This document shows positions 1 to 9,075 of a stretch of 64,000 nt of DNA, piece by piece. Numbering within the stretch: position 1 is the stretch's first letter; the number at the start of each line of letters is the position of its first letter. The position numbers and the translations under genes were made by a program. Origin of the DNA: Anaerolineaceae bacterium (GTDB lineage Bacteria; Chloroflexota; Anaerolineae; Aggregatilineales; Phototrophicaceae); contig JACKCH010000014.1 of the NCBI GenBank assembly GCA_020634115.1, positions 62,001 through 126,000 of the forward strand, in the 5' to 3' direction. Under the pieces are notes generated by a model that saw only the letters and a program-made list of their open reading frames with translations, was not told where the DNA came from and ran no database searches.

Positions 1-1
1 A

Positions 2-1909
2 TGGAACAAACTCCCCGCCCGGTTGTGGAACGCGCTCGTCATCTATATTAGCCAGCGTACCACCCTGAAAATGCAGCGCCGGTTTATTACCAGCCTGTTT
101 CACCTGGGGGTGGTCTGGGGGTTTACCTTTTATTTCCTGGTGAACTTCCTGGACCTTTTACGGGGATACATCCCGAATTTTGACGAATCCCTGGTGAGCA
201 ACGGCCTGCTGGACGAGCTTTATCGCCTGACGACAGACCTGCTGAGTGTCGCGGTTCTAGCGGGCATGACTTATCTTATCGTGCGTCGGTTTGTCCTGCC
301 CGCCCGCAAAGAATTGAAATACCACGACAATGTCCTGCTGCATCCCAAAGTCCAAGCGGGCAGTGTTGACCGTGACTCGCTGATCGTGGGTGTGTTCATT
401 CTGATCCACGTAGGCGCACGCTTCCTGGGTGAAGCAGTACACATCGCCGCCACCGGCACTGACCTATCCAGTCCATTCGCCACGATTGTTGCCCCACTGT
501 TCTACGGGGTGAGCGAGGGCGGCCTCGTGTTTTATGAACACCTCTTCTGGTGGCTGGCGTTGGGCGGGATTTTCGTTTTTGTGCCTTACTTCCCCTATAC
601 CAAACATTTTCACCTGATTATGTCCCCGCTCAACTTCCTGACTCGCCCGGAACGTACCTCGCTAGGTGAACTGGAACCGCTGGATTTTGAAGACGAGTCG
701 GTTGAGCAGTTCGGCGTCAACAAACTGGAACAGCTTTCCAAAACCCAGCTTATGGATGCGTTTTCGTGCATCATGTGTAATCGCTGCCAGGATGTCTGCC
801 CGGCTTACACCACCGGCAAGGAACTCTCTCCCTCAGCCCTGGAAATCAACAAGCGGTACATGATTAAGGACAACATGGCGGCGTTAGCTGGCGGCGCGGA
901 AAGCGAATTCTCGCTGATGGGTTACGCCATCAGCCCGTCGGCAGTGTGGGCTTGTACCGCTTGCGGGGCATGTATTGACATCTGCCCGGTGGGGAATGAG
1001 CCGATGTTCGACATCCTCGACATCCGCCGCGACGCCGTGTTGACGCAGGGCGAGTTCCCACAGGAACTCCAGACGGCGTTTAATGGCATGGAACGGCAGG
1101 GCAATCCCTGGCAGATCGGTGACAGCCGGATCGCGTGGACGGAAGGGCTGGATGTCCCTACCATCGAGGAAAACCCTGATTATGATGTCCTCTACTGGAC
1201 CGGGTGCGCCGTTAGCTATGACGACAATGCCAAACGAACCGCCCGCGCTTTTGTGAAGGTCCTGCGGGCTGCCGGGGTGAATTTCGCAATCCTGGGCGAG
1301 TCTGAATGCTGCACGGGCGACGTAGCGCGGCGGGCGGGCAACGAGTATCTCTATAATGAGATGGCATCAGCCAACGTGGAGACACTCAACGCCGCTGCAC
1401 CCAAGCGCATCGTAGTGACCTGCCCTCACTGTTTCCACAACATCGGCAAGGAATATCACCAGTTTGGCGGAGACTACACGGTTGTCCACCACACTGAACT
1501 GATTGAAGAACTCATGCAGGCTGGTAAACTGCCGATGTATGCCAACCCGAACATGGCAAGCAACGTGACGTTCCATGACCCCTGCTACCTGGGGCGGCAT
1601 AACGACATTCTGGAAGAACCGCGAGCTGTACTGAAGGCAGCGGGCGCACCACTGATTGAGATGCCCCGCAGCGGGCGGAACTCCTTCTGCTGCGGCGCGG
1701 GCGGGGCGCAGTTCTGGAAGGAAGAAGAACACGGTGAACAGGCGGTCAATGTGGTACGCTACGAGGAAGCCAAAGCCACCGGAGCGCAAACCCTGGCGGT
1801 AGGCTGCCCGTTCTGTATGCAGATGTTTGAGACGGCCAAAGCCACCATCGGCGACGGCCCGGACATCCGGGACATCGCGGAGATCATCGCGGAACGCCTG
1901 ACGGACTAA
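2..1909 (+). CDS. Membrane-anchored Fe-S oxidoreductase, HdrD/GlpC-like (5' partial)
   Basis: The frame is open to the left edge, so the true start lies outside the window; the first usable codon inside is TTG at 23. An N-terminal membrane region with about five hydrophobic segments is followed by two 4Fe-4S motifs of the CxxCxxCxxxCP type (first cysteines near residues 249 and 311, counted from the TTG). Two CCG-type cysteine domains then carry HDPCYLGRHN, SFCCGAGG and a final CPFCM. This is the layout of heterodisulfide-reductase-related electron carriers that link a soluble partner, often an electron-transfer flavoprotein, to the membrane quinone pool. The partner is not visible here. Family placement is firm; substrate and partner are unknown. 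Confidence 0.85.
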   Translation, partial: WNKLPARLWNALVIYISQRTTLKMQRRFITSLFHLGVVWGFTFYFLVNFLDLLRGYIPNFDESLVSNGLLDELYRLTTDLLSVAVLAGMTYLIVRRFVLPARKELKYHDNVLLHPKVQAGSVDRDSLIVGVFILIHVGARFLGEAVHIAATGTDLSSPFATIVAPLFYGVSEGGLVFYEHLFWWLALGGIFVFVPYFPYTKHFHLIMSPLNFLTRPERTSLGELEPLDFEDESVEQFGVNKLEQLSKTQLMDAFSCIMCNRCQDVCPAYTTGKELSPSALEINKRYMIKDNMAALAGGAESEFSLMGYAISPSAVWACTACGACIDICPVGNEPMFDILDIRRDAVLTQGEFPQELQTAFNGMERQGNPWQIGDSRIAWTEGLDVPTIEENPDYDVLYWTGCAVSYDDNAKRTARAFVKVLRAAGVNFAILGESECCTGDVARRAGNEYLYNEMASANVETLNAAAPKRIVVTCPHCFHNIGKEYHQFGGDYTVVHHTELIEELMQAGKLPMYANPNMASNVTFHDPCYLGRHNDILEEPRAVLKAAGAPLIEMPRSGRNSFCCGAGGAQFWKEEEHGEQAVNVVRYEEAKATGAQTLAVGCPFCMQMFETAKATIGDGPDIRDIAEIIAERLTD

Positions 1910-2004
1910 AACACGGTTTCGGCTCAGAAAATTAACTTCACTCACAGGGCATGGTGGTTCATCATGCCCTTGAGTTTTATGATGTGCGCAAATGGAGATA
2001 TGCC

Positions 2005-2910
2005 GTGAAACAGTTGACGCAGTCTGCCTATGCAAGAGCCGTAGAGTATATCATGCAAAATGCCCGCCCCCTGGAAAAAGCCCGCTTTATGTACCACTTT
2101 GCAGGCGGCAGCATGAATGCTGTCCTTGAAGCGCTTGTCGAATTTCAAAATACGGATGGGGGTTTCGGTGATGGGCTGGAACCGGATATTCGACTTCATA
2201 ACTCATCCGTGATCGCAACCACCATCGCGTTTCAGCATTTCCGTGAATTCGCTGTCGCGGGCGATCATCCGGTTGTGGTCAATGCCTGTCGCTATCTGGT
2301 TGACACTTACGATAACGAGCATCACAACTGGCCGATTGTCCCACCCAACGTATCTGATGCCCCTCATGCGCCCTGGTGGACGTTCAAAGGTGACATGCCT
2401 CCCATCAATCCTCGTGCGGAGATCGCCGGTTACTTGCTCGACTACCCGGATAACTTCCCGGAAGCACTGGGCCACGAGGTAGTTGATATTGTCGTGAAGC
2501 ATTTGCTGGCACACCCGGACACGATGGAAATGCACGATCTACAGTGCTATCTGCGCCTTTTAAAAACACCCACGCTCAAGCCGGATGCGCATACCCATAT
2601 CCTCAGCAAACTTGAACGGATCATCACGAACAGCGTAGAACACAACCCCACACGGTGGCAAGAATACGGCCTGCCGCCCCTGGGTGTTGCCTCTCGGCCA
2701 GACTCACCGTTTGCCGCCCTGTTTCAGGATGCTATCGAACTGAATCTGGATTTCATAATTGACGTTCAGGGCAGCGAAGGAGGTTGGATGCCCCCCTGGA
2801 GTTGGGGGGAGGACTCCTCACCTGCCTGGGAACGGGCGAAACAGGAGTGGAGTGGGATGATTACGCTGAATAACCTGCTGACCCTTCGGGCGTTTGGGCG
2901 TCTTGGCTGA
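2005..2910 (+). CDS. Hypothetical protein with terpenoid-cyclase/prenyltransferase-like repeats
   Basis: About 301 residues from GTG at 2005, chosen because GGAG at 1994-1997 lies 7 bases upstream; an in-frame start at 1951 has no comparable site. There is no signal peptide or membrane segment. NTDGGFGDGLEPD near the N-terminus and a C-terminal GSEGGWMPPWSWG resemble the QW/GGF repeats of alpha-alpha-toroid proteins such as squalene cyclases and prenyltransferase beta subunits. The protein is too short for a squalene cyclase and no DxDD catalytic motif is visible. It may be a single-toroid protein of unknown function. It follows the Fe-S protein with a 95-base gap and is closed by a terminator at 2999. 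Confidence 0.7.
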   Translation: MKQLTQSAYARAVEYIMQNARPLEKARFMYHFAGGSMNAVLEALVEFQNTDGGFGDGLEPDIRLHNSSVIATTIAFQHFREFAVAGDHPVVVNACRYLVDTYDNEHHNWPIVPPNVSDAPHAPWWTFKGDMPPINPRAEIAGYLLDYPDNFPEALGHEVVDIVVKHLLAHPDTMEMHDLQCYLRLLKTPTLKPDAHTHILSKLERIITNSVEHNPTRWQEYGLPPLGVASRPDSPFAALFQDAIELNLDFIIDVQGSEGGWMPPWSWGEDSSPAWERAKQEWSGMITLNNLLTLRAFGRLG

Positions 2911-2998
2911 CTTGAAGCAAACAGGTGTGAGCAAAGGTACAGCCTTGATGCTTGTGTCTTTCTTTTTTCTATCCATATCTGACTGAAATCCTACCCTA

Positions 2999-3021
2999 CC
3001 CCCCAATATCTGGGGGTTTTT
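2999..3021 (+). terminator. Rho-independent terminator after the toroid protein gene
   Basis: A run of six C, a short AATATC loop region and a T followed by five G form a strong GC stem ending in five T. It sits 88 bases after the stop at 2910. Confidence 0.7.
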
Positions 3022-3083
3022 CCCGCTCATTTTGGACTAATAATCAATATGGTGTGGCGATGTTGGCCGTGCAATTCTAAGGG

Positions 3084-3104
3084 CAACCAACAGGTTGTTT
3101 TTTT
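3084..3104 (+). terminator. Second terminator or attenuator upstream of the SPFH gene
   Basis: CAACC, loop AACA, GGTTG, then seven T in a row: a textbook small intrinsic terminator. It lies about 100 bases before the SPFH start, so it is either a backup for the upstream gene or an attenuator in the SPFH leader. A perfect 7-bp hairpin at 3167-3184 lies between it and the ribosome binding site. Confidence 0.5.
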
Positions 3105-3202
3105 ATTTGCCCGTTACAAGCTGCCACAGAAAATCTATCGTTTCGGGTGGTTGGTTGGGAGATGTTCTGCTGAAGTATCAGCAGAGTATAGGGAGGTTTC
3201 TC

Positions 3203-5026
3203 GTGGAAATTATCATCCCCCTGGTCATTGTTGTTGTGGTTGTCGCTGGACTGGCGGCGGTGACGGGCATTGTCATCATCAGTGAGCGGCAGGTCGGCAT
3301 TGTCATCAAGCGGGTTTCGCCAAAGTCGTTGCCGCCCGGCCAGATTGTGGCGCTGAATGGCGAAGCCGGTTATCAGGCCGACACCCTCGCGCCCGGTATT
3401 TACTTCGGCTACTGGCCCTGGTTCTATTCCGTGAAGCGCGTCTCGGTGACGGTGATTCCGCCCGGTGAAATCGGTCTGGTCGTCGCAGCGGACGGGACAT
3501 CAATGCCCGCTGAGCGGATTCTGGGGCGGGTGGTGGATTGCGATAATTACCAGGATGCCCGCAAGTTCCTGACAAATGGAGGCGAGAAAGGCCGCCAACT
3601 GGGTATTCTGACTGCCGGTACCTACCGCATCAATACGGCGCTGTTCACGGTCATTACCCGCCAGAACGCAAGTATGCACGAGATGGCGCCGGATAACCTG
3701 CTGGTTCACAACATCAGTTCGGATATGGTCGGGATCATCACCACGCTGGACGGCGCGCCGATTGACGAAGGTGAAATCGCCGGGTTGTATGTGCCAGGGC
3801 ATGACAATTTCCAGAATGCCCAGGCATTTCTGAACAGCGGCGGACGGCGCGGTTTGCAGGAACAGGTACTGCTGTCCGGTTCATGGAACCTGAACCCCTG
3901 GTTTGTCCGGGTGGAGCAAGTACCGATGACCCAAATCCCCATCGGGTATGTGGGCGTGGTGATTTCGTTTGTCGGCAAGGCACACATTGATGTCAGCGGT
4001 ATGGAGTTCAAGCACGGCGATCTGGTGAATATCGGGCATAAGGGCGTGTGGGTGACCCCGCTCTACCCCGGCAAGCACGCCATCAATACGCATGTGATGA
4101 AAGTCGAACTGGTGCCGACCACCAACATCGTCCTCAACTGGGCATCACGGGTGGAAGCCCATCACTACGACTCGTCCCTGTCGTCTATCACGGTGAACTC
4201 GAAGGACGGTTTCACCTTCGACCTGGAAGTTTCGCAGATCATCCATGTAGGCGCACTGGAAGCGCCGAAGGTGATTTCGCGGATTGGCTCGGTGCAGAAT
4301 CTGGTAGACCATGTGTTAGAACCGATAGTGAGCAACTATTTCCGCAATGCTGCTCAGGCATACACGGTGCTGGATTTCCTGAATGCGCGTAGTGACCGGC
4401 AGATGGAAGCGACTCAACACGTCGGACGAGCAATCCGTACCTATGACGTGGAAGCGATTGATACGCTGATCGGCAAAATCGTCCCACCGAAGGAACTGAT
4501 GCAGACTCTGACAGATCGCAAGATCGCGGAGGAACAGAAGAAGACCTTCGAGGTGCAGCAGGAAGCGCAGAAACAGCGCCAGCAGCTTGTCCGTGAGACT
4601 TCGATGGCGGACATCCAGCAGGAGATGGTCAAATCGGAGCAGGGTGTCAATATCGCTGACCTGGAAGCCCAGTCCCGCATCAAGCACGCCAGTGGTGAGG
4701 CGGAAGCGACCCGGCTGAAGGCGCAGGGTGAGGCGGAAGCGGTGCGAGCCATTGGTGAAGCCAGGGCATCAGCCTACCGTTCCGGCGCGGAAGCGATGGG
4801 ACAGCAGGGCTTCACGGCGGTTCAACTGATGCAGATTATCGGTGACCAGAAAGTACGGATTATCCCGGACATCGCGGTGAATGGGGGCGGCAACAGCCAG
4901 GGCAACGGCATCGCGGACGCGCTGATTGCGCTGATGCTCCGTGACCAACTGAGCGGCGCGACGTTCACCACGAACGGGGGCAGCCCGGACGAAGCGTCCA
5001 ACGATGAAACGGGGGATGTCGGCTAG
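3203..5026 (+). CDS. SPFH/band 7 (flotillin-like) membrane protein
   Basis: 607 residues from GTG at 3203; GGGAGG at 3191-3196 gives ideal spacing, and upstream in-frame starts have none. One N-terminal membrane segment (about residues 3-28) is followed by four successive modules that each carry a G-x-V-G-x-V/I core and end near a G-x-Y/W-x-I-N element. The band 7 domain proper covers roughly 320-440, then an Ala/Glu/Gln-rich coiled coil (about 440-545) with GEAEATRLKAQGEAEAVRA, as in flotillins. SPFH proteins form membrane scaffolds or caps. The repeated N-terminal modules are unusual. A terminator follows at 5056. Family certain, role unknown. Confidence 0.85.
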   Translation: MEIIIPLVIVVVVVAGLAAVTGIVIISERQVGIVIKRVSPKSLPPGQIVALNGEAGYQADTLAPGIYFGYWPWFYSVKRVSVTVIPPGEIGLVVAADGTSMPAERILGRVVDCDNYQDARKFLTNGGEKGRQLGILTAGTYRINTALFTVITRQNASMHEMAPDNLLVHNISSDMVGIITTLDGAPIDEGEIAGLYVPGHDNFQNAQAFLNSGGRRGLQEQVLLSGSWNLNPWFVRVEQVPMTQIPIGYVGVVISFVGKAHIDVSGMEFKHGDLVNIGHKGVWVTPLYPGKHAINTHVMKVELVPTTNIVLNWASRVEAHHYDSSLSSITVNSKDGFTFDLEVSQIIHVGALEAPKVISRIGSVQNLVDHVLEPIVSNYFRNAAQAYTVLDFLNARSDRQMEATQHVGRAIRTYDVEAIDTLIGKIVPPKELMQTLTDRKIAEEQKKTFEVQQEAQKQRQQLVRETSMADIQQEMVKSEQGVNIADLEAQSRIKHASGEAEATRLKAQGEAEAVRAIGEARASAYRSGAEAMGQQGFTAVQLMQIIGDQKVRIIPDIAVNGGGNSQGNGIADALIALMLRDQLSGATFTTNGGSPDEASNDETGDVG

Positions 5027-5055
5027 TTCCGGCTAACAGACTCAAAGCAGTGCAT

Positions 5056-5081
5056 GGGGTGGCGTCATGCCGCCCCTTTTT
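5056..5081 (+). terminator. Rho-independent terminator after the SPFH gene
   Basis: GGGGTGGC, a short loop, then GCCGCCCC (one G-T wobble) followed by five T, 30 bases after the stop at 5026. Confidence 0.75.
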
Positions 5082-5183
5082 GCTGCCAGGTAGAAGTGAA
5101 AATGCCAGCAGCATCTTGACAGCAGCAGCGTTTACTGCGTAACATGAAAGGGTCATGAAGGGTCACAAGGAGAGAACTCAACC

Positions 5184-6167
5184 ATGCCCCCCGCTTACGT
5201 TTACCGTCCGGCCACACTGGATGATGTGGATGCGTTTTACGCCCTTTTTCGCACCGAACACCTGGAAAGCTACGGTAATTTTGGTATGACGCGGGAAGAA
5301 GTCGCCGCTGAGTGGGATTTCCCCGGTTTTGACTTAGCCCAGCACACGATGAATGCATTTACCGAGGATGGGCAGATGGTGGCCTTTGCCGAACTCCGAA
5401 CCTGGCGCACTCCACCGATTCGCCCGATTCTATACGCCTATGTGCATCCCGACCACCGGAGACAAGGGATTGGCACCGCAATCACACAATGGGGCATCCA
5501 ACAAGCAAGTTGTTTTCTCCCGCTTGTGCCGGAGAAGGCGCGGGTCGTCCTGGGGGCATTCAGCAACATGGAAGATGGGCAGCGGCTACTGGAAAACAAC
5601 GGTTTTCACTGTACCCGGCAGTCCCACCTGATGAGCATTGACCTGCATGATGGTATCCCCAAGCCACAGTTCCCGGACGGGTTCCGCTTGGTGACGATGG
5701 CCGAACATCCGGTTCTGGAAGATTTCGTGCGGGTCTACCAGGAAACGTTCAAGGATCATCGCGGCGCAGTGGACGAACCGTTACAGGCAGCAGTAGATCG
5801 TTGGGAGCGGGTTATTGCCAGTGGTGATTTCCCGCCAGAGAATTTCGTGCTGGTCAAAGCGGGTGATACCGACGCGGCCATCATCATTATGGCAAACAAG
5901 TCCGATGACGACCCGGATAAGCTGTTCGTGCAAACCCTGGGGACGATGCCCGTCTATCGGGGGCGCGGGCTGGCGACTCACCTGTTGTATTTCGCCTTCC
6001 AGAAAGCGTGGGAGATCGGTAAGCCGCGTGTCGGCCTCAGTGTGGATGCCAGCAGCCTGACCGGCGCCAACCGGCTGTACGCAAAGGTGGGCATGAAGGT
6101 GGATATGGTCTACAACGCCTATGAACTGGAAATCCGCCCTGGTATAGAACTCTCGAAACAGGCGTGA
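5184..6167 (+). CDS. Tandem-domain GNAT acetyltransferase
   Basis: 327 residues; ATG at 5184 preceded by GGAGAG. Two GNAT folds lie in tandem. The first covers roughly 4-150, with an acetyl-CoA loop VHPDHRRQGIGTAI; the second covers about 165-320, with TMPVYRGRGLATHLL followed by NRLYAKVGM. Both keep the Q/R-x-x-G-x-G/A pyrophosphate loop, so both could bind acetyl-CoA. Such double-GNAT proteins acetylate small amines or mycothiol-like substrates, but the substrate cannot be read here. It stands alone between a terminator and a repeat element. Confidence 0.85.
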   Translation: MPPAYVYRPATLDDVDAFYALFRTEHLESYGNFGMTREEVAAEWDFPGFDLAQHTMNAFTEDGQMVAFAELRTWRTPPIRPILYAYVHPDHRRQGIGTAITQWGIQQASCFLPLVPEKARVVLGAFSNMEDGQRLLENNGFHCTRQSHLMSIDLHDGIPKPQFPDGFRLVTMAEHPVLEDFVRVYQETFKDHRGAVDEPLQAAVDRWERVIASGDFPPENFVLVKAGDTDAAIIIMANKSDDDPDKLFVQTLGTMPVYRGRGLATHLLYFAFQKAWEIGKPRVGLSVDASSLTGANRLYAKVGMKVDMVYNAYELEIRPGIELSKQA

Positions 6168-6239
6168 GTCCCGACAGAATCACCATAAACACTCAATGGG
6201 AAATATAACCGGAGCAAATGGCCGCTGAGAAATGATTCG

Positions 6240-6361
6240 CGCCGTCAGCTTTCAGCCGTCAGCCAGCCGTAGCACCCTTTTATCACGCATCCACGAGGAA
6301 GCCAGCAAAAGCTAACAGGCTAAAGTGCTAAGATGCTAAAACGCCAGCGGCCAGCAGCCAC
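6240..6361. repeat. Dispersed intergenic repeat with four GCTAANNN octamers (copy 1)
   Basis: This gap between convergent genes holds cagctttcagccgtcagc-like short repeats, then TTATCACGCATCC at 6280-6292, then four consecutive 8-base units beginning GCTAA at 6311-6342, then GCCAGCGGCCAGC. The same order of elements recurs at 36350-36487. No coding potential is seen. Confidence 0.7.
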
Positions 6362-7222
6362 TTAGATATACGGCTCGTCTAGGGAGACGACGGTCAGCCG
6401 GCCCATTTCATCCTGAGTGAGCCGCCCCACTGAACGCTGCGTATCGTGCGGGAAAATGAGCGTCGCGTCATGTTCCAACGCCCATTGCTGCCAGATACGT
6501 TTGGTTTCCAGAGTGATCAGCGGCTCCACGTCATAAGCGGTCATCCAGCCCAGGCGCTCAAAGTGGATAGCATAACTCGCCAGATCGCACATGAACAACG
6601 CCTGCTGGCCGCCGCTCTCGAAGCGTACCCCCATATGACCGGGGGTGTGGCCGGGAGTCAGCACCCCATAGACGCCGGGCAGCAGTTCGGTGTCGCCATC
6701 CAGCAGGCGCATCTGGCCGGATTCAACCAATAGATGATAGTTATCCAGAATATACGTGGCCCGTGTGCGCTCATTCGGGTGCATCGCGTCCTCGTATTCG
6801 CGGCGCTGCACCACATACTCTGCATTGGGGAACGTGGGAACTATCTCCCCCGCCGCGTCGTAACGGGTGTTGCCCCCGGCATGGTCGCCGTGCAGGTGTG
6901 TGTCGATCACCAGATGGATGTCCTCCGGCACGAAGCCCAGCCGCGCCAGACCGTCGACCAGAGTCCCACTGGGACGCTCCATACCCTGGAACGCTTTCTG
7001 CTTGTCGGTCAGTTTGTCACCATGCCCAGTATCCACGACAATGTTTTGTCCGGCGGTCTGCACCAGCAGGCAAACGGCATTCATCGGCACCAGGTTATTC
7101 TCATCGGGTGGCAGAAGCTTCGACCACAGGACACGTGGGACGAGGCCAAACGCGCCACCGGGATCCACTTTGACGTTCGCATCGTTAATCAGGTGAATAC
7201 GGATGTCACCAATCTGAAGCAT
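6362..7222 (-). CDS. MBL-fold metallo-hydrolase
   Basis: 286 residues. The metal-binding motif THLHGDHAGG (H109, H111, D113, H114) is intact, with later ligands in TPGHTPGHMG, FMCDLAS and FPHD. Residues of this pattern bind two zinc or iron ions and activate water. The arrangement resembles the lactonase/AttM branch (quorum-quenching-like or general lactonases), but the family is broad and the substrate cannot be assigned. The gene follows the adenosine deaminase gene by 38 bases on the same strand and is probably cotranscribed. Confidence 0.85.
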   Translation of the reverse strand: MLQIGDIRIHLINDANVKVDPGGAFGLVPRVLWSKLLPPDENNLVPMNAVCLLVQTAGQNIVVDTGHGDKLTDKQKAFQGMERPSGTLVDGLARLGFVPEDIHLVIDTHLHGDHAGGNTRYDAAGEIVPTFPNAEYVVQRREYEDAMHPNERTRATYILDNYHLLVESGQMRLLDGDTELLPGVYGVLTPGHTPGHMGVRFESGGQQALFMCDLASYAIHFERLGWMTAYDVEPLITLETKRIWQQWALEHDATLIFPHDTQRSVGRLTQDEMGRLTVVSLDEPYI

Positions 7223-7260
7223 GAGGATTCTTTCGGTGTATAAAGTCTGCTATGCTGCAG

Positions 7261-8334
7261 TCACTGTATTCCGGGCGTATCATTCATACTGCTGTGATTC
7301 ATATCCAACAAGGTCGTAAACTGGCTGACCAGCGCCGCCCGCTCTGAATCCGGCAAAAATGCCGCCCGTGCCGCCGTGAGGACGTGCTGTTTCATATCGT
7401 CTACAGTCAAAGAAAGGTTGGAAACGGCGCTTACCAGTTCATCCGTCAGGGTAATCCCGCTCAGCAGGGGATCGTCCGTGTTGATTGTGGTGGAGACGCC
7501 GCGCCGCCACAATTCCGGGAGCGGGTGCGCCGCCCAGGTGTCCACGACGCCACTCTGATAATTACTGGTAGGACAAATTTCCAACACGATACCCCGGTCT
7601 ACCAGCATTTTGACGATATCCTCGTCTTCTATGGCCCGCACACCATGCCCAATACGAACCGCGCCCAGATTATCCACCGCCTCGCGGATATTGGCGCTGT
7701 CCCCCCACTCCCCGGCATGGATAGTCACACCCAGCCCGGCACTTCTGGCACGGTGGAAGATGTCTAAGAATGGGCTGGAAGGGAAATTCGCCTCGTTTCC
7801 AGCCAGGTCAATAGCCACCACCCCTTTATCTTGGTGGCTGAGGGCAGCGGCTAAAACCTGCTCCCCCTTTTCGACACTCTCATTCCGGTTCATGGAAAGA
7901 ATCAGGCGCGCCTGAATCTGATTCGTCCTGGCGGCCTCGTCTACCGCGTCGCATACCCAGGAAACCACCTCATCATAACTACAGTTGATAATGTTGGAGA
8001 GTGCCGCGGGGGTAAAACGCAGCTCAAGATACTGGATATTGTCGGCGGCGGCATCTTCAACGGCCTCCCGCGCAACCCGACAGATGACTTCTGGGGAACG
8101 GTAGAACTGGCGTAAGGTATGGAATTTGCCCAGAAAATGCTGCATATTGCGGGTTTCGCCCGGCATCATCTGAACAAATGGACGCAGCATTTCTGCGTCA
8201 TATTCAGGCATTTCAACGCCCGATTTTTCCGCGATATCAACCAGAGTCTCCAGGCGGACAGAACCTTCCAGATGACGGTGCAGATCAATCTTGGGAAGTT
8301 TACGCAGGGTTTGGTAAAGCTGGTTGTCCTTCAA
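7261..8334 (-). CDS. add: Adenosine deaminase
   Basis: 357 residues. It converts adenosine to inosine (and deoxyadenosine to deoxyinosine) in the cytosol for purine salvage. The zinc ligands and active site are all present: DLHRHLEGS near residue 18, TIHAGEWG, RIGHGVRAIED with the general-base histidine, EICPTSNYQSG, and TINTDDPLLSG near 290 with the last Asp ligand. Length fits the family. It could also be an adenine or aminofutalosine deaminase homologue, but the motifs favour adenosine deaminase. It lies between three small genes upstream and the MBL hydrolase downstream, all on the minus strand. Confidence 0.88.
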   Translation of the reverse strand: MKDNQLYQTLRKLPKIDLHRHLEGSVRLETLVDIAEKSGVEMPEYDAEMLRPFVQMMPGETRNMQHFLGKFHTLRQFYRSPEVICRVAREAVEDAAADNIQYLELRFTPAALSNIINCSYDEVVSWVCDAVDEAARTNQIQARLILSMNRNESVEKGEQVLAAALSHQDKGVVAIDLAGNEANFPSSPFLDIFHRARSAGLGVTIHAGEWGDSANIREAVDNLGAVRIGHGVRAIEDEDIVKMLVDRGIVLEICPTSNYQSGVVDTWAAHPLPELWRRGVSTTINTDDPLLSGITLTDELVSAVSNLSLTVDDMKQHVLTAARAAFLPDSERAALVSQFTTLLDMNHSSMNDTPGIQ

Positions 8335-8412
8335 CGGTACATCCTTATCACTGAACGCGACCTACCTCATCATACCGAACAAATTGAGGCTTCGGTTTAA
8401 GATTAATTGTAT

Positions 8413-8736
8413 TCAATTGCGTTCAGCTAACAACCAGCTCCAATAACGCCAGGTCACGACTACACCTATTGTAACAGCCAGCGCAGGCAAACCAACGTAC
8501 AATACGATGGCAGCAGGGTCTTGTGAGAGGGCCTCAATTTCCGCCGAAGTGTAATCCAGATCAACCATACGAGCCAGGGTACTCATGAACATCAGCCCGG
8601 CAGCGATATATAACCCAATATAGTAGGGTGGCGTGCGCGTCACACTGCCCAGGCGCTTACTCAGCAGCCCCAACACCAGCAGCGCAATGGCAATCGCCAC
8701 GCCGCCCAACAAGCCGCTCAGTCCCATCCAATCCAC
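8413..8736 (-). CDS. Small membrane protein, function unknown
   Basis: 107 residues with three predicted membrane segments (about 4-24, 39-58 and 76-97) and an acidic loop between the second and third. It is not recognised. Only three bases separate it from the upstream membrane protein gene, so the two are almost certainly cotranscribed and may act together in the membrane. Confidence 0.65.
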   Translation of the reverse strand: MDWMGLSGLLGGVAIAIALLVLGLLSKRLGSVTRTPPYYIGLYIAAGLMFMSTLARMVDLDYTSAEIEALSQDPAAIVLYVGLPALAVTIGVVVTWRYWSWLLAERN

Positions 8737-8739
8737 TTG

Positions 8740-9045
8740 TCAACCTTTTCTGCTCGGACTCTTCCGGTTGCGGGTCATGACACGATAGAGAAAAATACAC
8801 TGGGCGATGAGCAATGCACCAGCAATAGCCAGCAAGAAATTCGCCAGAGCATCACCGGCTAAGACGTCTATGCTGGTATAGCGGGCACCCCCTGCCCCAA
8901 AGAGAATGATGGGGACGATAAATAACTGGTAATAGGTGCGCTCCCCTGACGACCGCTGGTAAAACCGAGCGATCAACAGGAGAAAAAACAGGAGTAGCGC
9001 CAGTGGAAACCACAGATATAAGGTGAGAAATTGGCTGACCGACAA
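8740..9045 (-). CDS. Small membrane protein, function unknown
   Basis: 101 residues with three hydrophobic segments (about 6-26, 42-52 and 63-87) and a basic C-terminus (RKSPSRKG) that would face the cytosol. It is not recognised. It is the middle gene of a tight trio: 30 bases after the HTH-like gene and 3 bases before the next membrane protein gene. Confidence 0.65.
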   Translation of the reverse strand: MSVSQFLTLYLWFPLALLLFFLLLIARFYQRSSGERTYYQLFIVPIILFGAGGARYTSIDVLAGDALANFLLAIAGALLIAQCIFLYRVMTRNRKSPSRKG

Positions 9046-9075
9046 CGATAACAGGAGATTGCCCTCACACTACCG

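Noticed and set aside
1367..2035. Long open frame on the minus strand opposite the Fe-S oxidoreductase gene
   Set aside because: It is the mirror of a GC-rich coding frame, has no ribosome binding site, and resembles no family; the plus-strand protein is unmistakable.
6311..6342. CRISPR-like array
   Set aside because: Units are only 8 bases with no spacers of constant length and no cas genes; treated as a dispersed repeat.
6734..7243. Open frame on the plus strand opposite the MBL hydrolase gene
   Set aside because: It is a shadow of a gene with intact metal motifs on the other strand.
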